Source: JABCPE02 sp963520375
GTDB taxonomy: Bacteria > Bacteroidota > Bacteroidia > Flavobacteriales > Weeksellaceae
Direction: 5' to 3'
NCBI GenBank assembly: GCA_963520375.1
Contig: CAUQQF010000004.1
Location: forward strand, 73,732 to 137,731
Length of the DNA stretch: 64,000 nt
The notes below the pieces were generated by a model, which made no database searches, was not told the DNA's origin, and saw only the letters and a program-made list of their open reading frames with translations. Positions 15,325 through 24,612 of this stretch are shown here, one piece after another (position 1 is the stretch's first letter; each line of letters begins with the position of its first letter). The position numbers and the translations under genes are program-made.

Positions 15325-17322
15325 TTATAAAGTCTCCTTTAACCAACTAAAGAACTCTCGCTGCCATACTAGGGCATTCTGAGGTTTTAGCACCCAGTGG
15401 TTTTCATCTGGGAAGTATAAAAATTTGGATTTGATATTTTTAAGTCTAGCCACTTGGAAAGCCTGTTGTCCCTGCTCATAAGGAACTCTGAAATCCATAT
15501 TTCCTTGGATAATCATTATTGGCGTATTCCAGTTGTTCACATAGCTGCTCGGATTGAATTTAGTGTAAGATTTTGAAGAAGGATTGTCCCAAGGAGAACC
15601 TCCCATATCCCAATTTGCAAACCAAAGCTCTTCGGTAGTACCATACCAAGATTTAGTATCAAAAAGTCCATTGTGAGAAATGAAAGTTTTGAATCTGTTT
15701 TGGTGGACTCCAGCCAGCATCAGTACAGAATAACCTCCGTAGCTAGCACCCACAGCGCCCATTCTGTCCTTGTCTATGTATGGAAGTTCTTTCGCAAAGT
15801 CTGCCGCAGATAGATAGTCTTGGATGGATTGCCCTCCCCAGTCTTGGCTGATTTGTTCATTCCATTTTGTACCCCATCCTGGCATACCTCTACGGTTAGG
15901 AGCGATTACGATATAGTCATTGGCAGTCATCAGTGAGAAATTCCATCTCAGGCTGAAATACGGCGTAAGAGCAGACTGCGGGCCTCCTTGGCAGTATAGA
16001 AGCGCAGGATATTTTTTGTTTGGGTCAAAATTTGGTGGGTAGTGGAACCATACGCCCATCTCCTTACCATCGGTAGTTTTTACCATTTTTAGTTCAGAAT
16101 GACCTAATTTTAGTTTTTGGTAAAAATCAGCATTGACATCCGTTACCTGCTTCATTTTTCCATTTTTTAAATCCACAGAATAGAGCTCTGGGCTGTGGAA
16201 AGCATCATTTCTATTCACTAAAAGTGAATTTTTATTTTGTGCAAAAACGGAATTTACATCAAAATCACCTTTTGTAACTTGTTTTACGGTTTTGTTTTGA
16301 TTAACAGTAAATAACTGCTTAGTTCCTCTGAAAGCAGCCGTGAAATAGATATTCTGAGAGTCATTAGCCCAGAAGACATCTCCCGTTACGCTGTCGTCCC
16401 AGTTTTTAGTAAGGTTGGTTTTACTTCTATTTCCCCAATCCATCACATAGATATCGTTTTTATCGGCTTCGTAGCCATCTCTTGCCATACTTTGCCAAAG
16501 AAGATATTTCCCATTTGGGCTGAATTTCGGGTTCAAATCATATCCCATCATTCCTTCTGTAAGGTTGCTGGTTTTTCCTGTTGCCAATTCGTATAGGAAT
16601 ATGTCTGTATTGGTGCTGACAGCGTATTCTTTTCCAGTTTTTGCCTTAGTAACATAGATGATATGTTTAGCATCAGGCGACCAAATGAAATCTTCCCCTC
16701 CACCAAAAGGTTTTTGAGGTGAGTCATAGGCTTTTCCTTCTAATAAATCTTTAGCTGCGCTAGAATTTTCTTTAACACTAACTACGAAAATATGATTGTA
16801 TCTCCCTGCATACCAAGTGTCCCAGTGGCGGTGGTTTAGGTCTGTATAGACTTGTGCAGAGGAGTTAGGAACATCGCTGTATTTGTCTTTGCTGTAGATT
16901 TTTTCGAGCTGAACTTCTCTACTGAAAGCCACCTTTTGTCCATCGGGAGAAACCTTAATATTTTGGGCATCTTTCCCAATGGTATAGAATTCTTTCCAAG
17001 ATTTTCCATTGTCACTAGAACGGTAGATTTTACCATCTTCAAGGGCATAAATCCCGTTTTTATCCCATTGAATAAAGGATTTTTTTCCTAAATCAAACGG
17101 AATACTTTGAGAGGAAGATGTGTTTAGCAAATAGGTTTTATGAACATTTTTTTCTGTCTCCAAATCAGTCTGGCTGGTTCTGTAAACAACCAATGAATGG
17201 TCTGGAGAAGCTCCTTGAACGCTTATTTTCCTTAGCTTCCAGAGGGTTTCTGGTGTCATCACTTCCTGTGCGTTCATCAACAGAGGAGCGGCGATAGCTA
17301 ATGCTGTATACTTTAAATTCAT
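15325..17322 (-). CDS. Secreted S9 family prolyl-oligopeptidase-type serine peptidase
   Basis: 665 residues. A signal peptide (MNLKYTALAIAAPLLMNAQE) directs it to the periplasm. An N-terminal beta-propeller covers about residues 25-400 (repeated D-x-WSPDAKH and SPNGKYLLW blocks). It is followed by an alpha/beta hydrolase domain with catalytic Ser527 (GASYGGY), Asp610 (GNMDFRVP) and His642 (DENHW). The overall plan matches dipeptidyl-peptidase-5-like enzymes that release dipeptides from peptides in asaccharolytic Bacteroidota; exact specificity cannot be read from the sequence. It is a single gene, convergent with the ribosomal operon. Confidence 0.9.
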   Translation of the reverse strand: MNLKYTALAIAAPLLMNAQEVMTPETLWKLRKISVQGASPDHSLVVYRTSQTDLETEKNVHKTYLLNTSSSQSIPFDLGKKSFIQWDKNGIYALEDGKIYRSSDNGKSWKEFYTIGKDAQNIKVSPDGQKVAFSREVQLEKIYSKDKYSDVPNSSAQVYTDLNHRHWDTWYAGRYNHIFVVSVKENSSAAKDLLEGKAYDSPQKPFGGGEDFIWSPDAKHIIYVTKAKTGKEYAVSTNTDIFLYELATGKTSNLTEGMMGYDLNPKFSPNGKYLLWQSMARDGYEADKNDIYVMDWGNRSKTNLTKNWDDSVTGDVFWANDSQNIYFTAAFRGTKQLFTVNQNKTVKQVTKGDFDVNSVFAQNKNSLLVNRNDAFHSPELYSVDLKNGKMKQVTDVNADFYQKLKLGHSELKMVKTTDGKEMGVWFHYPPNFDPNKKYPALLYCQGGPQSALTPYFSLRWNFSLMTANDYIVIAPNRRGMPGWGTKWNEQISQDWGGQSIQDYLSAADFAKELPYIDKDRMGAVGASYGGYSVLMLAGVHQNRFKTFISHNGLFDTKSWYGTTEELWFANWDMGGSPWDNPSSKSYTKFNPSSYVNNWNTPIMIIQGNMDFRVPYEQGQQAFQVARLKNIKSKFLYFPDENHWVLKPQNALVWQREFFSWLKETL

Positions 17323-17515
17323 GAGATATGATTTTTAATGGGTTTAAAATTAACAAAAACTTTCAAAATATAAAATTTTTGTTAGTTTTGATGGAAAAAG
17401 TGAGAAGGGTCTTTTTCTGAAAAAGAAACAATCAGAGAATTAGAAAAACTGAAACAACCAAGATTAAATAAAGGGTTCATTTCTAGATTTTGTCTTTTTT
17501 GATGTTGATATTTAC

Positions 17516-17523
17516 TACCTTTG
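17516..17523 (+). promoter_or_regulatory. -7 box before thiL
   Basis: TACCTTTG matches TAnnTTTG and lies 21 bases before the thiL start. TTTG words upstream are at 14 or 23 bases, so the -33 element is not well placed. Confidence 0.55.
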
Positions 17524-17544
17524 CGGCTAAAATTACTGAAAATT

Positions 17545-18612
17545 ATGTTTGAAAATAAAAATCAAGAACTTACTCCTATTTCTGCATTAGGTGAATTTGG
17601 GCTTATAAAACACTTGACGCAGTTTTTTCCTATTGAAAATACTTCTACAGAATTGGGTGTGGGAGATGATGCAGCCATTATCAATGCTGAAGGAAAAAAA
17701 GTTCTTGTCAGCACAGATATGTTTACTGAGGGAGTAGATTTTAATTTAGGATATGTTCCTCTGAAACATTTGGGCTATAAGGTGGTAGTGGCAGGAATCA
17801 GTGATATCGCCGCTATGAATGCAGTTCCTACTCAGATTATGATTTCGGTAGCAGTTTCTAATCGCTTTCCTGTGGAGGCCTTGGAGGAAATTTATGCAGG
17901 AATTCAGTTGGCATGCCGACGATACAAGGTGGATTTAGTAGGTGGCGATACTACCAGTTCTCAAACGGGATTAGTAATAAATGTCACTGCAATAGGACTG
18001 GAAAGTTCTGAAAAAATAATCAACCGAAATGGAGCAAAACAGAATGATTTACTGGTAGTTACTGGTGATTTAGGAGGAGCATATATGGGCTTGCAGATTT
18101 TGGAGAGAGAGCATTCTGTTTATCTTAAAAATCCTAATATGCAGCCAGAGATGGAAGGCTATGACTATATTTTGGAGCGCCAGCTAAAACCAGAAGCGCG
18201 AACAGATATTAAAGGAATTTTAGAAGAATTGGGCGTGAAACCTACCTCTATGATAGATATTTCCGATGGGCTGGCATCAGAAGTTTTGCATCTTTCTGAT
18301 AGGTCAAAGGTTGGTTTTAGAATTTATGAGGAAAAAATCCCAATGGATGAACTTACCATAAGCACAGCGGATGAGTTTAATCTCAATCCTGTGATGACAG
18401 CACTGAATGGGGGAGAGGACTATGAACTGCTGTTTACCATATCTCAAAGTGATTTTGATAAAATTAAAAACAATCCAGATTTTACCATCATCGGGCATGC
18501 CGTGGAGGAAGAGCAGGGGAATTATTTGGTTCTCAGAGGGTCTAATGAACTTGCCGAACTTACAGCGCAGGGCTGGGATGCTTATTTAAAGAGTAAAAAG
18601 AAAACCGAATAA
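17545..18612 (+). CDS. thiL: Thiamine-monophosphate kinase
   Basis: ThiL phosphorylates thiamine monophosphate to thiamine diphosphate with ATP. The 355-residue protein has the N-terminal LGVGDDAAII metal-binding motif, then VSTDMFTEGVDF, DLVGGDTTSS, and the C-terminal SMIDISDGLASE and NGGEDYELLF motifs of the PurM/AIR-synthase-like fold. The ATG giving MFENKNQELT is preferred over an in-frame TTG 24 bases upstream, because that TTG lies within the promoter -7 box. No thiamine riboswitch signature is visible before it. Confidence 0.95.
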   Translation: MFENKNQELTPISALGEFGLIKHLTQFFPIENTSTELGVGDDAAIINAEGKKVLVSTDMFTEGVDFNLGYVPLKHLGYKVVVAGISDIAAMNAVPTQIMISVAVSNRFPVEALEEIYAGIQLACRRYKVDLVGGDTTSSQTGLVINVTAIGLESSEKIINRNGAKQNDLLVVTGDLGGAYMGLQILEREHSVYLKNPNMQPEMEGYDYILERQLKPEARTDIKGILEELGVKPTSMIDISDGLASEVLHLSDRSKVGFRIYEEKIPMDELTISTADEFNLNPVMTALNGGEDYELLFTISQSDFDKIKNNPDFTIIGHAVEEEQGNYLVLRGSNELAELTAQGWDAYLKSKKKTE

Positions 18613-18633
18613 TCAGAATTAAAAATAAAATCT

Positions 18634-19068
18634 ATGCACAACAAATATGATGTTGCCTACCTGAAAATGGCTCTGGAATGGGCGAAACTTTCCTACTGCA
18701 AGAGGAAGCAGGTGGGGGCACTCATCGTGAAGGACAGAACCATCATCTCTGATGGGTATAACGGCACGCCTTCTGGTTTTGAAAACTGCTGCGAAGATGA
18801 GAATAATCAAACCAAATGGTATGTTCTACACGCAGAAGCCAACGCCATCCTGAAAATATCCCGAAGCACTCAGTCGTGCGAGGGGGCGACATTGTATCTC
18901 ACCCTTTCGCCATGTAAAGAGTGCAGTAAACTGATTTTCCAGTCTGGGATAAAAAGAGTGGTGTATATACAGGATTATTCTGATAATGAAGGGCTTGCGT
19001 TCCTGAAAGATGCGGGTGTTGAAATACTAAAAATATCTAAGGAAGAATTAGAAAATGACTTGGAATGA
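18634..19068 (+). CDS. dCMP deaminase family protein (ComEB-like)
   Basis: A 144-residue zinc-dependent deaminase that probably converts dCMP to dUMP in pyrimidine deoxynucleotide synthesis. The zinc site is complete: His66 and the catalytic Glu68 in HAEANAI, Cys94 and Cys97 in SPCKEC. The segment KRKQVGALIVKDRTIISDGY with YNGTPSGFENC is typical for dCMP deaminases and separates it from cytidine deaminases. The last 14 bases overlap the start of xerD. Confidence 0.9.
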   Translation: MHNKYDVAYLKMALEWAKLSYCKRKQVGALIVKDRTIISDGYNGTPSGFENCCEDENNQTKWYVLHAEANAILKISRSTQSCEGATLYLTLSPCKECSKLIFQSGIKRVVYIQDYSDNEGLAFLKDAGVEILKISKEELENDLE

Positions 19069-19957
19069 AGCTATTGAAAACTATGCTAATTATCTGAGGT
19101 TTGAGAAAAACGCTTCGGAAAACACCATAGAAGCATATGTTTCCGACCTGCAAAAATTACAAAATTTTGCGGAGCAGAATTTGGCAAGTGTTACGCCCAT
19201 TACTATTTCTTATGAGCATTTGCAGGATTTTCTTTATCAAGTATCAAAAATCAATTACAGCGAAAGGACACAGGCAAGGTGGATTTCTTCCATTAAAGGA
19301 TTTTTCAGTTTTTTGCTGGAAGATGAACTTCGCGAGGACAATCCTTCCGCTCTTTTAGAAACGCCTAAATTAGGGCTTTATCTGCCTGATACATTGTCTT
19401 TGGAAGAAATAGAAAAACTAATTTCTGCAACGGAAGAAAATACCGATTTAGCAAAGAGAAACCGCTGTATGATAGAGGTTTTGTATGGCTGCGGGCTGCG
19501 TGTTTCGGAGCTTACAGAGCTTCAGATTTCAAATATCAATTTTAAAGAAAATTACCTCAAAATACAAGGAAAAGGCGACAAGGTTCGCTTTGTTCCGTTG
19601 GCTGATTATACAGCAGATTTTATTAAAGATTACATCAATAACATCCGAAGCAAACAAAAAATAAATCCCAAACATTCCGATATTTTATTCTTAAACAGCA
19701 GAGGAGCGCAGATTTCTCGGCAGATGGTTTTCCTTGTCATAAAGGAAATAGTGAGAAAAGCAGGCATTCAGAAAAATATTTCGCCTCACACTTTTCGCCA
19801 TTCTTTTGCGACTCATCTTCTTCAGAATGGTGCGGATTTACGGTTTATACAGGAGATGCTTGGGCATTCCAGCATTACCACTACGGAGATTTATACCCAT
19901 CTGAATACGGAAGAACTCCATGAAACGATTTTAAAATATCACCCAAGAAATCAATAA
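19055..19957 (+). CDS. xerD: Tyrosine recombinase XerD
   Basis: 300 residues, the length of chromosomal Xer recombinases that resolve chromosome dimers at dif. The N-terminal SAM-like domain covers residues 1-100. The catalytic residues are all visible: Arg149 (GCGLRVSEL), Lys173 (QGKGDKVRFVPL), His245 and Arg248 (HTFRHSFATHLL), His271 (LGHSSITTTEIYTHL) and Tyr280. The housekeeping neighbours and absence of integrase-type features favour a cellular XerD over a phage integrase. Confidence 0.93.
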   Translation: MTWNEAIENYANYLRFEKNASENTIEAYVSDLQKLQNFAEQNLASVTPITISYEHLQDFLYQVSKINYSERTQARWISSIKGFFSFLLEDELREDNPSALLETPKLGLYLPDTLSLEEIEKLISATEENTDLAKRNRCMIEVLYGCGLRVSELTELQISNINFKENYLKIQGKGDKVRFVPLADYTADFIKDYINNIRSKQKINPKHSDILFLNSRGAQISRQMVFLVIKEIVRKAGIQKNISPHTFRHSFATHLLQNGADLRFIQEMLGHSSITTTEIYTHLNTEELHETILKYHPRNQ

Positions 19958-19960
19958 AAA

Positions 19961-20476
19961 ATGAATGAATTAAATTTTTGCCCAAAATGTGGAAAAAAAT
20001 CACTCTGCTGGGAACAAGGAAAAAGATGGAGCTGCCCAGAGTGTGATTTCGTTTTGTATCATAATTGTGCTGCTGCAGTGGCTGTGGTTGTCATCTGTGG
20101 CGATGAAATTTTACTGACTAGGAGAAACCAAGAGCCAGCCAAAGGAAAACTAGATTTGGCGGGAGGTTTCACAGACCCTCATGAAAGTGCAGAATTTACC
20201 TGTTTTCGGGAACTGAAAGAGGAGCTGGATATAGAAATAGACACAGGAAAACTTAGGTTTTTGATGAGTCTGCCGAATATCTATCATTACAAAGGAATAG
20301 ACTATAATACGCTGGATTTGTTTTTTGAATATCGTGTGGAAGAAAAATTTTCTGTCAATTTAGAAAAATCAGAAATAGCTGAAACTGGTTGGGTTAAGAA
20401 AGAAAACATCCAGCTGGAAGATATTGCTTTTCCTTCGCAAAGATTGTTTTTTGAAAGATTTTTAAATAAAAATTAA
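19961..20476 (+). CDS. Nudix hydrolase with N-terminal zinc ribbon
   Basis: 171 residues. Cys7, Cys10, Cys25 and Cys28 form a zinc ribbon like that of NudC-type NADH pyrophosphatases. The Nudix box is complete (GGFTDPHESAEF, then FRELKEELDIE), providing the metal-binding glutamates. The protein lacks the larger N-terminal domain of NudC, so it is a short relative; substrates may be nucleoside diphosphate derivatives. It starts 3 bases after the xerD stop. Confidence 0.88.
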   Translation: MNELNFCPKCGKKSLCWEQGKRWSCPECDFVLYHNCAAAVAVVVICGDEILLTRRNQEPAKGKLDLAGGFTDPHESAEFTCFRELKEELDIEIDTGKLRFLMSLPNIYHYKGIDYNTLDLFFEYRVEEKFSVNLEKSEIAETGWVKKENIQLEDIAFPSQRLFFERFLNKN

Positions 20477-20483
20477 GAAAAAA

Positions 20484-20514
20484 TTTGTTAAAAAATCAAA
20501 ATTATATAAATTTG
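20484..20514 (+). promoter_or_regulatory. Promoter of the SulP transporter gene
   Basis: TTTG (20484-20487), 19 bases, TAAATTTG (20507-20514). This is a full match to the Bacteroidota consensus, with a leader of about 60 bases before the start codon. Confidence 0.8.
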
Positions 20515-20578
20515 TATCGTTGCATTTCATTTGCAAATATTTTTTTACGGTATATAATTTTATAAATAGATTTTTACG

Positions 20579-22180
20579 ATGAGTTCAAACAAGATTCCTG
20601 CTGATGGTTTGGCAGGTCTTAAAGAGAATTTTACCAAAGACGCACTCGCTGGGTTTTTGGTATTTTTGTTAGCATTACCACTGAGTATGGGAGTTGCCAA
20701 AGCGGCGGACTTTCCTCCGATTTTTGGAGTGGTTTCTGCGATTATTGGCGGAATAGTGGTTAGTTTTTTTGCTGGTTCTAGACTTTCTGTCAAAGGGCCT
20801 GCGGCGGGACTTATTTCCATAGGTGCAGGTGCAGTGGCGGCGTTTGGCGGTGGAGAAACTGGCTGGAAAATGGCAGTAGCGACTATTGCGGTGGCTGGTG
20901 TTATCCAGATTGTGATGGGACTACTGAAACTGGGTAAATATGCGGACTTGTTCCCTTCTGCGGCGGTGCATGGAATGCTGGCAGCGATAGGAATTATCAT
21001 CATGTCTAAACAGTTACACTTGCTTTTGGGTATTAAACCAGATGATTTGGCAGGAATGGGCGTGATAGATTTGCTAAAACACTTGCCAAACAGCATCATG
21101 AACGCTGATAGAGAGAATACGATTTTGGGGCTGACTTGTTTGGCGATTCTTTTTGGAATGGGAATGATTAAAAACCCAATAGTGAAGAAAATTCCTGCTC
21201 CGTTAGTAGTTCTTTTGGTAGCGATTCCGATGGGAATTTATTTTGAAATGAGTGCCAACGAAAAGGTGGAAATCGGCAGTATTTTTGACACTTTCAAAGA
21301 TGGAGTTTTCGTTGCAGATTTTTCTGGAATGTGGACTCAAACAGGTGTTTTTGTGCAGTATGTTATTTTGTTTTTACTGATTGGTTCTATCGAATCTCTT
21401 TTGACAGCCAAAGCGATAGACTTAGTAGATCCATACAGAAGAAAATCAGACTTTAATAAAGACCTTTCTGCGGTAGGTTTCGGAAATGTGCTTTCTGGAC
21501 TGGTAGGCGGACAGCCGATGATATCAGAGGTGGCGAGAAGTTCAGCCAATGTTTCTAATGGAGCGGTGACAAGATGGGCGAATTTTTTCCACGGATTGTT
21601 TATGCTTTTGGCAGTGATTTTCGCAGTTCCACTTATTGAGATGATACCAAACACGGCGCTTTCTGCGATGTTGGTTTTTGTAGGGTTTAATCTGGCTCAC
21701 CCAAGAGAATTTACACACATTTTCCACATTGGAAAAGGGCAGTTTGTTATTTTTGTTTCTACGGTGATAGTTACCCTTTTGACAGACCTTTTGGCAGGTG
21801 TGGCTTTTGGGATTGTATTGAAAATTATTATCAATATGATGAATGGTGCCAAGGTTCAGGATTTCCTTCATTTGAATATGAATATAGTAAATAATGACCC
21901 TGAAATAGCAGAAGTAGAAGCGAAAGGAAGCCTTCTGTTTAGTAACAATATGAAGCTGGGCGAGTTTTTAGATTCATTAAATAAATACAAGGAAGTGAGA
22001 TTTAATCTTGGAGAATTGGAATTATTAGACCATACTTCTCTTGCTACTATCCAAAAATGGAAAAAAATTCAAGAGGATGTTTCAGGAATGAAAATTAGCC
22101 TCAATGGATTAGAAAATCACTCTAAATCAGGAAATTCTGAAGATTCTGTACTGAGAAAAGGAAAAAGACATCCATTTTAA
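20579..22180 (+). CDS. SulP family anion transporter
   Basis: An inner-membrane transporter of 533 residues with about 10-12 hydrophobic segments, containing DALAGFLVFLLALPLSMGVA, the FFAGSRLSVKGPAAGLISI segment typical of SulP proteins, and ANVSNGAVTRWANFFHG. The C-terminus (from about residue 435) looks like a STAS domain: LLFSNNMKLGEFLDSL, then FNLGELELLDHTSLATIQKW. SulP members carry sulfate, bicarbonate or other anions. A beta-carbonic anhydrase gene faces it across a shared terminator, which favours bicarbonate. Confidence 0.9.
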   Translation: MSSNKIPADGLAGLKENFTKDALAGFLVFLLALPLSMGVAKAADFPPIFGVVSAIIGGIVVSFFAGSRLSVKGPAAGLISIGAGAVAAFGGGETGWKMAVATIAVAGVIQIVMGLLKLGKYADLFPSAAVHGMLAAIGIIIMSKQLHLLLGIKPDDLAGMGVIDLLKHLPNSIMNADRENTILGLTCLAILFGMGMIKNPIVKKIPAPLVVLLVAIPMGIYFEMSANEKVEIGSIFDTFKDGVFVADFSGMWTQTGVFVQYVILFLLIGSIESLLTAKAIDLVDPYRRKSDFNKDLSAVGFGNVLSGLVGGQPMISEVARSSANVSNGAVTRWANFFHGLFMLLAVIFAVPLIEMIPNTALSAMLVFVGFNLAHPREFTHIFHIGKGQFVIFVSTVIVTLLTDLLAGVAFGIVLKIIINMMNGAKVQDFLHLNMNIVNNDPEIAEVEAKGSLLFSNNMKLGEFLDSLNKYKEVRFNLGELELLDHTSLATIQKWKKIQEDVSGMKISLNGLENHSKSGNSEDSVLRKGKRHPF

Positions 22181-22186
22181 AATATA

Positions 22187-22216
22187 AAAAATGCTGCAAA
22201 ATTTTGCAGCATTTTT
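22187..22216. terminator. Bidirectional terminator between SulP and carbonic anhydrase
   Basis: A perfect 30-base palindrome (AAAAATGCTGCAAAA and its complement) lies between the convergent genes and ends in T-runs on either strand. Confidence 0.85.
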
Positions 22217-22219
22217 GTT

Positions 22220-22906
22220 TTATGCGTTTTTGATATTTTTATTGTGCTTTCGGCTCATTACCCATTCAGAATCAGTGAGATTGTAGATTTCCTGAATGTC
22301 TTTCAAAATGTTTTTAAAATCTAAATTCAGGTCTTTTAGTTTCCCTGTGGAAATATCAAAAACCCATCCGTGAACGATAGGGTATTCATCTACGATATAT
22401 CGCTCTTGCACGCAGGCAAGTTTGATGACATTGATGCATTGTTCCTGAACATTTAGTTCCACCAACCTGTTGTTTCGTTCTTTTTCATCGGCTATGGCAT
22501 CTAGTTCTATGCGGTGAAGTCTGTAAATATCTCGGATATTTCTGAGCCAAGGGTTTAGCAGTCCCAAATCCTCTGGGCTCATCGCGGCTTTTATGCCTCC
22601 GCAGTCATAGTGCCCGCAGACAATGATGTGTTTTACTTTTAGGTGTTCCACGGCGTATTGTATAGCGGATATTGCGTTCAAATCCAGCGTATTTACCAGA
22701 TTAGCAATATTTCTATGCACAAAAACCTCACCAGGTTTTAGTCCCATGAGTTCTTCTGTAGTTACTCGGCTGTCTGAGCAGCCTATGTATAGGTATTCTG
22801 GGTTTTGTTCTTTGGCTAGATTTTTGAAAAAATCAGCATCTTCACCGAGTTTTTCTTCCACCCATTTTTTATTATTTTCAAAAATAACTTTATAAGATAG
22901 TGCCAT
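22220..22906 (-). CDS. Beta-class carbonic anhydrase
   Basis: 228 residues, catalysing interconversion of carbon dioxide and bicarbonate. The zinc ligands Cys43 (CSDSRV), His99 and Cys102 (GHYDCGG) and the Asp45-Arg47 pair are all present. It is the last gene of a minus-strand run after an acetyltransferase gene (7-base gap) and faces a SulP anion transporter, fitting supply of bicarbonate for carboxylation reactions. Confidence 0.95.
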   Translation of the reverse strand: MALSYKVIFENNKKWVEEKLGEDADFFKNLAKEQNPEYLYIGCSDSRVTTEELMGLKPGEVFVHRNIANLVNTLDLNAISAIQYAVEHLKVKHIIVCGHYDCGGIKAAMSPEDLGLLNPWLRNIRDIYRLHRIELDAIADEKERNNRLVELNVQEQCINVIKLACVQERYIVDEYPIVHGWVFDISTGKLKDLNLDFKNILKDIQEIYNLTDSEWVMSRKHNKNIKNA

Positions 22907-22913
22907 TTAAAAA

Positions 22914-23465
22914 TCAGATTTTATTGTTAATGTATCCTTCTGTAGCATTTTCGTTAGGGATGATTTGGGCAGGATTTCCCACGACTACAGAATTAGAAGG
23001 AACATCCATATTCACATACGCATTTGGCGCGATGAGAACATTGTCTCCGATGGTAATTCCACCGACTATCACGGCATTAGCGCCTATCCAGACTTCGTTG
23101 CCTATTTTAGGAACGCCTATGGATTTTCCTCTGTTCGTCTGCCCGATGGTTACGCCCTGTGCGATGTTACAATTTTTTCCAATGATGGTTTTGGGATTGA
23201 TAACCAATGCTCCCCAATGCCCTAAATAAAAGCCTTCGCCGATTTCCGTTTCTGGATAAATCTGGAAACCGTATTTTATCTGATAATGCCTTAGGATAAA
23301 CCGATAAATTTTCCCTATTAAAGAAGATTTCGGGTATTTCTGTGCATTACGAAACCAATAGATGTAGTGCAGATTGGGACTGAGGCATTTTTTTAGCATT
23401 TGAAAATGAGAAAGCCACTGCCCACAGGCACGGTAAAAATCTTTTTGTATGATAGTGTATTTCAT
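22914..23465 (-). CDS. Hexapeptide-repeat acetyltransferase, serine-acetyltransferase-like
   Basis: 183 residues. The C-terminal two thirds form a left-handed beta helix: GEGFYLGHWGALVINPKTII, IGKNCNIAQGVTIGQ, VWIGANAVIVGGITIGDNV and VVVGNPAQIIP. The arrangement resembles CysE, but the N-terminus is short and the gene abuts a glycosyltransferase, so O-acetylation of a surface sugar is more likely than cysteine synthesis. It starts directly after the glycosyltransferase stop. Confidence 0.82.
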   Translation of the reverse strand: MKYTIIQKDFYRACGQWLSHFQMLKKCLSPNLHYIYWFRNAQKYPKSSLIGKIYRFILRHYQIKYGFQIYPETEIGEGFYLGHWGALVINPKTIIGKNCNIAQGVTIGQTNRGKSIGVPKIGNEVWIGANAVIVGGITIGDNVLIAPNAYVNMDVPSNSVVVGNPAQIIPNENATEGYINNKI

Positions 23466-24608
23466 CTAATTATCAATGATATCCATTATTTTTTTTACAG
23501 AGTTTTCAAGGTTGAAAGGCATGGTGTAGTTTTTTAGTTTTTCTTGATACTTGTTGAAGTTATCCGCATTGCTGAGAGCTTCTTTCATCCCTTGATAAAT
23601 TCCTTCTTCAGAATTTTCTACAATCCGTCCTAGTTCGCCATCATTCAGCATTTCGCGCACTCCGGAAACATCTGTGGCGATGATATTTTTTTTCAGGGTA
23701 ATAGCTTCGAAAAGCACCGTAGGATAGCCTTCATATCTTGAGCTGAGGACATAGAAATCCGCACTTTTAAAATAAGGATACGGATTATCTGTGAAACCGA
23801 GCATTTTAGCAGTGTTTTCTACGCCAAGTTCTGCTTTTAGTTTTTTGATATTTTCAAAATCGTAGCCATCCCCCACGATTAAAATCTGATGAAAAAATCC
23901 TTCGTCCAAAAGCCTTTTGTGGGCTTTCAGCAGTCGGTCAAATCCTTTTTGTGGGAAAACTGTCCCAACGGACAAAAACAAAGGATGCCTATAATCGCCA
24001 GTCAGAGGCGCTTCGCTTTTTCTTAAAATTTCGTCTGTGTCCAGTGGATTATAAATTCGGACAATTCGCTGTTTTTCATCTTCATTTTTAGCCAAGCTTT
24101 CAAAATCTTTTTGGATATGCTCGGAAATCACCATGATTTTATCAAACTTAAAAAACTTCCTGATTTCATCATCTGTATAGTTGTGAAATTGGGTTTTTCG
24201 CAAGTCATTGTGAATCCAAACAATTTTTTTTGAAGAGGTAATGGGAGAGTTCAGAATTTCGTCTCTTACTCCATGAATTGCCGCAAACTCTACATCATAT
24301 TTTTTGTCTTTAAGAATGAATTTGTAGAGCAGATTTGGGAATTTTTTCAATAAAAATAGATAGCTCACACGAAGCGCTTTTATCGGAATGTCCTGCGGTC
24401 TGTTGGTAGGAATCATCTCTCCTTTGATGAGGTATAGAATGTTGATCCAACTGGGAATTTCAGAAAGATATTTCCCAGAATACAGATTCAGCAGGAGATC
24501 CACTTCGTATTTATCGGATGGGATATTTTTAAGGAAAGTAGCCAAAACCTTCTCTGCTCCGCCGTGGCGGAGAGAGCCGATACGAATAAGTATTTTTTTC
24601 TTTTGCAT
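23466..24608 (-). CDS. Glycosyltransferase family 4 protein
   Basis: 380 residues with the GT-B fold of family GT4: the N-terminal nucleotide-fold start ILIRIGSLRHGGAEKVLATF and the C-terminal donor-binding domain FLSVGTVFPQKGFDRLLKAH and ILIVGDGYDFENIKKL. The EX7E motif is at Glu293 and Glu301 (YEGYPTVLFEAI). It probably transfers a nucleotide-activated sugar during surface polysaccharide or lipopolysaccharide assembly. Only one glycosyltransferase is present, so this is not a full capsule cluster. It lies 4 bases after the antiporter gene. Confidence 0.9.
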   Translation of the reverse strand: MQKKKILIRIGSLRHGGAEKVLATFLKNIPSDKYEVDLLLNLYSGKYLSEIPSWINILYLIKGEMIPTNRPQDIPIKALRVSYLFLLKKFPNLLYKFILKDKKYDVEFAAIHGVRDEILNSPITSSKKIVWIHNDLRKTQFHNYTDDEIRKFFKFDKIMVISEHIQKDFESLAKNEDEKQRIVRIYNPLDTDEILRKSEAPLTGDYRHPLFLSVGTVFPQKGFDRLLKAHKRLLDEGFFHQILIVGDGYDFENIKKLKAELGVENTAKMLGFTDNPYPYFKSADFYVLSSRYEGYPTVLFEAITLKKNIIATDVSGVREMLNDGELGRIVENSEEGIYQGMKEALSNADNFNKYQEKLKNYTMPFNLENSVKKIMDIIDN

Positions 24609-24612
24609 GGTT

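Noticed and set aside
17323..17544. Possible thiamine riboswitch before thiL
   Set aside because: The CTGAGA and ACCTGATC-type core elements of the TPP aptamer are missing, and the promoter box leaves a leader of only about 15 bases.
19055..19957. Tyrosine recombinase as sign of a mobile element
   Set aside because: Its length and motifs fit the chromosomal XerD; there are no attachment repeats, phage genes or tRNA next to it.
20560..21099. A 179-codon open frame antisense to the SulP gene
   Set aside because: It consists of proline-, alanine- and threonine-rich text, as expected when reading the complement of a membrane-protein gene.
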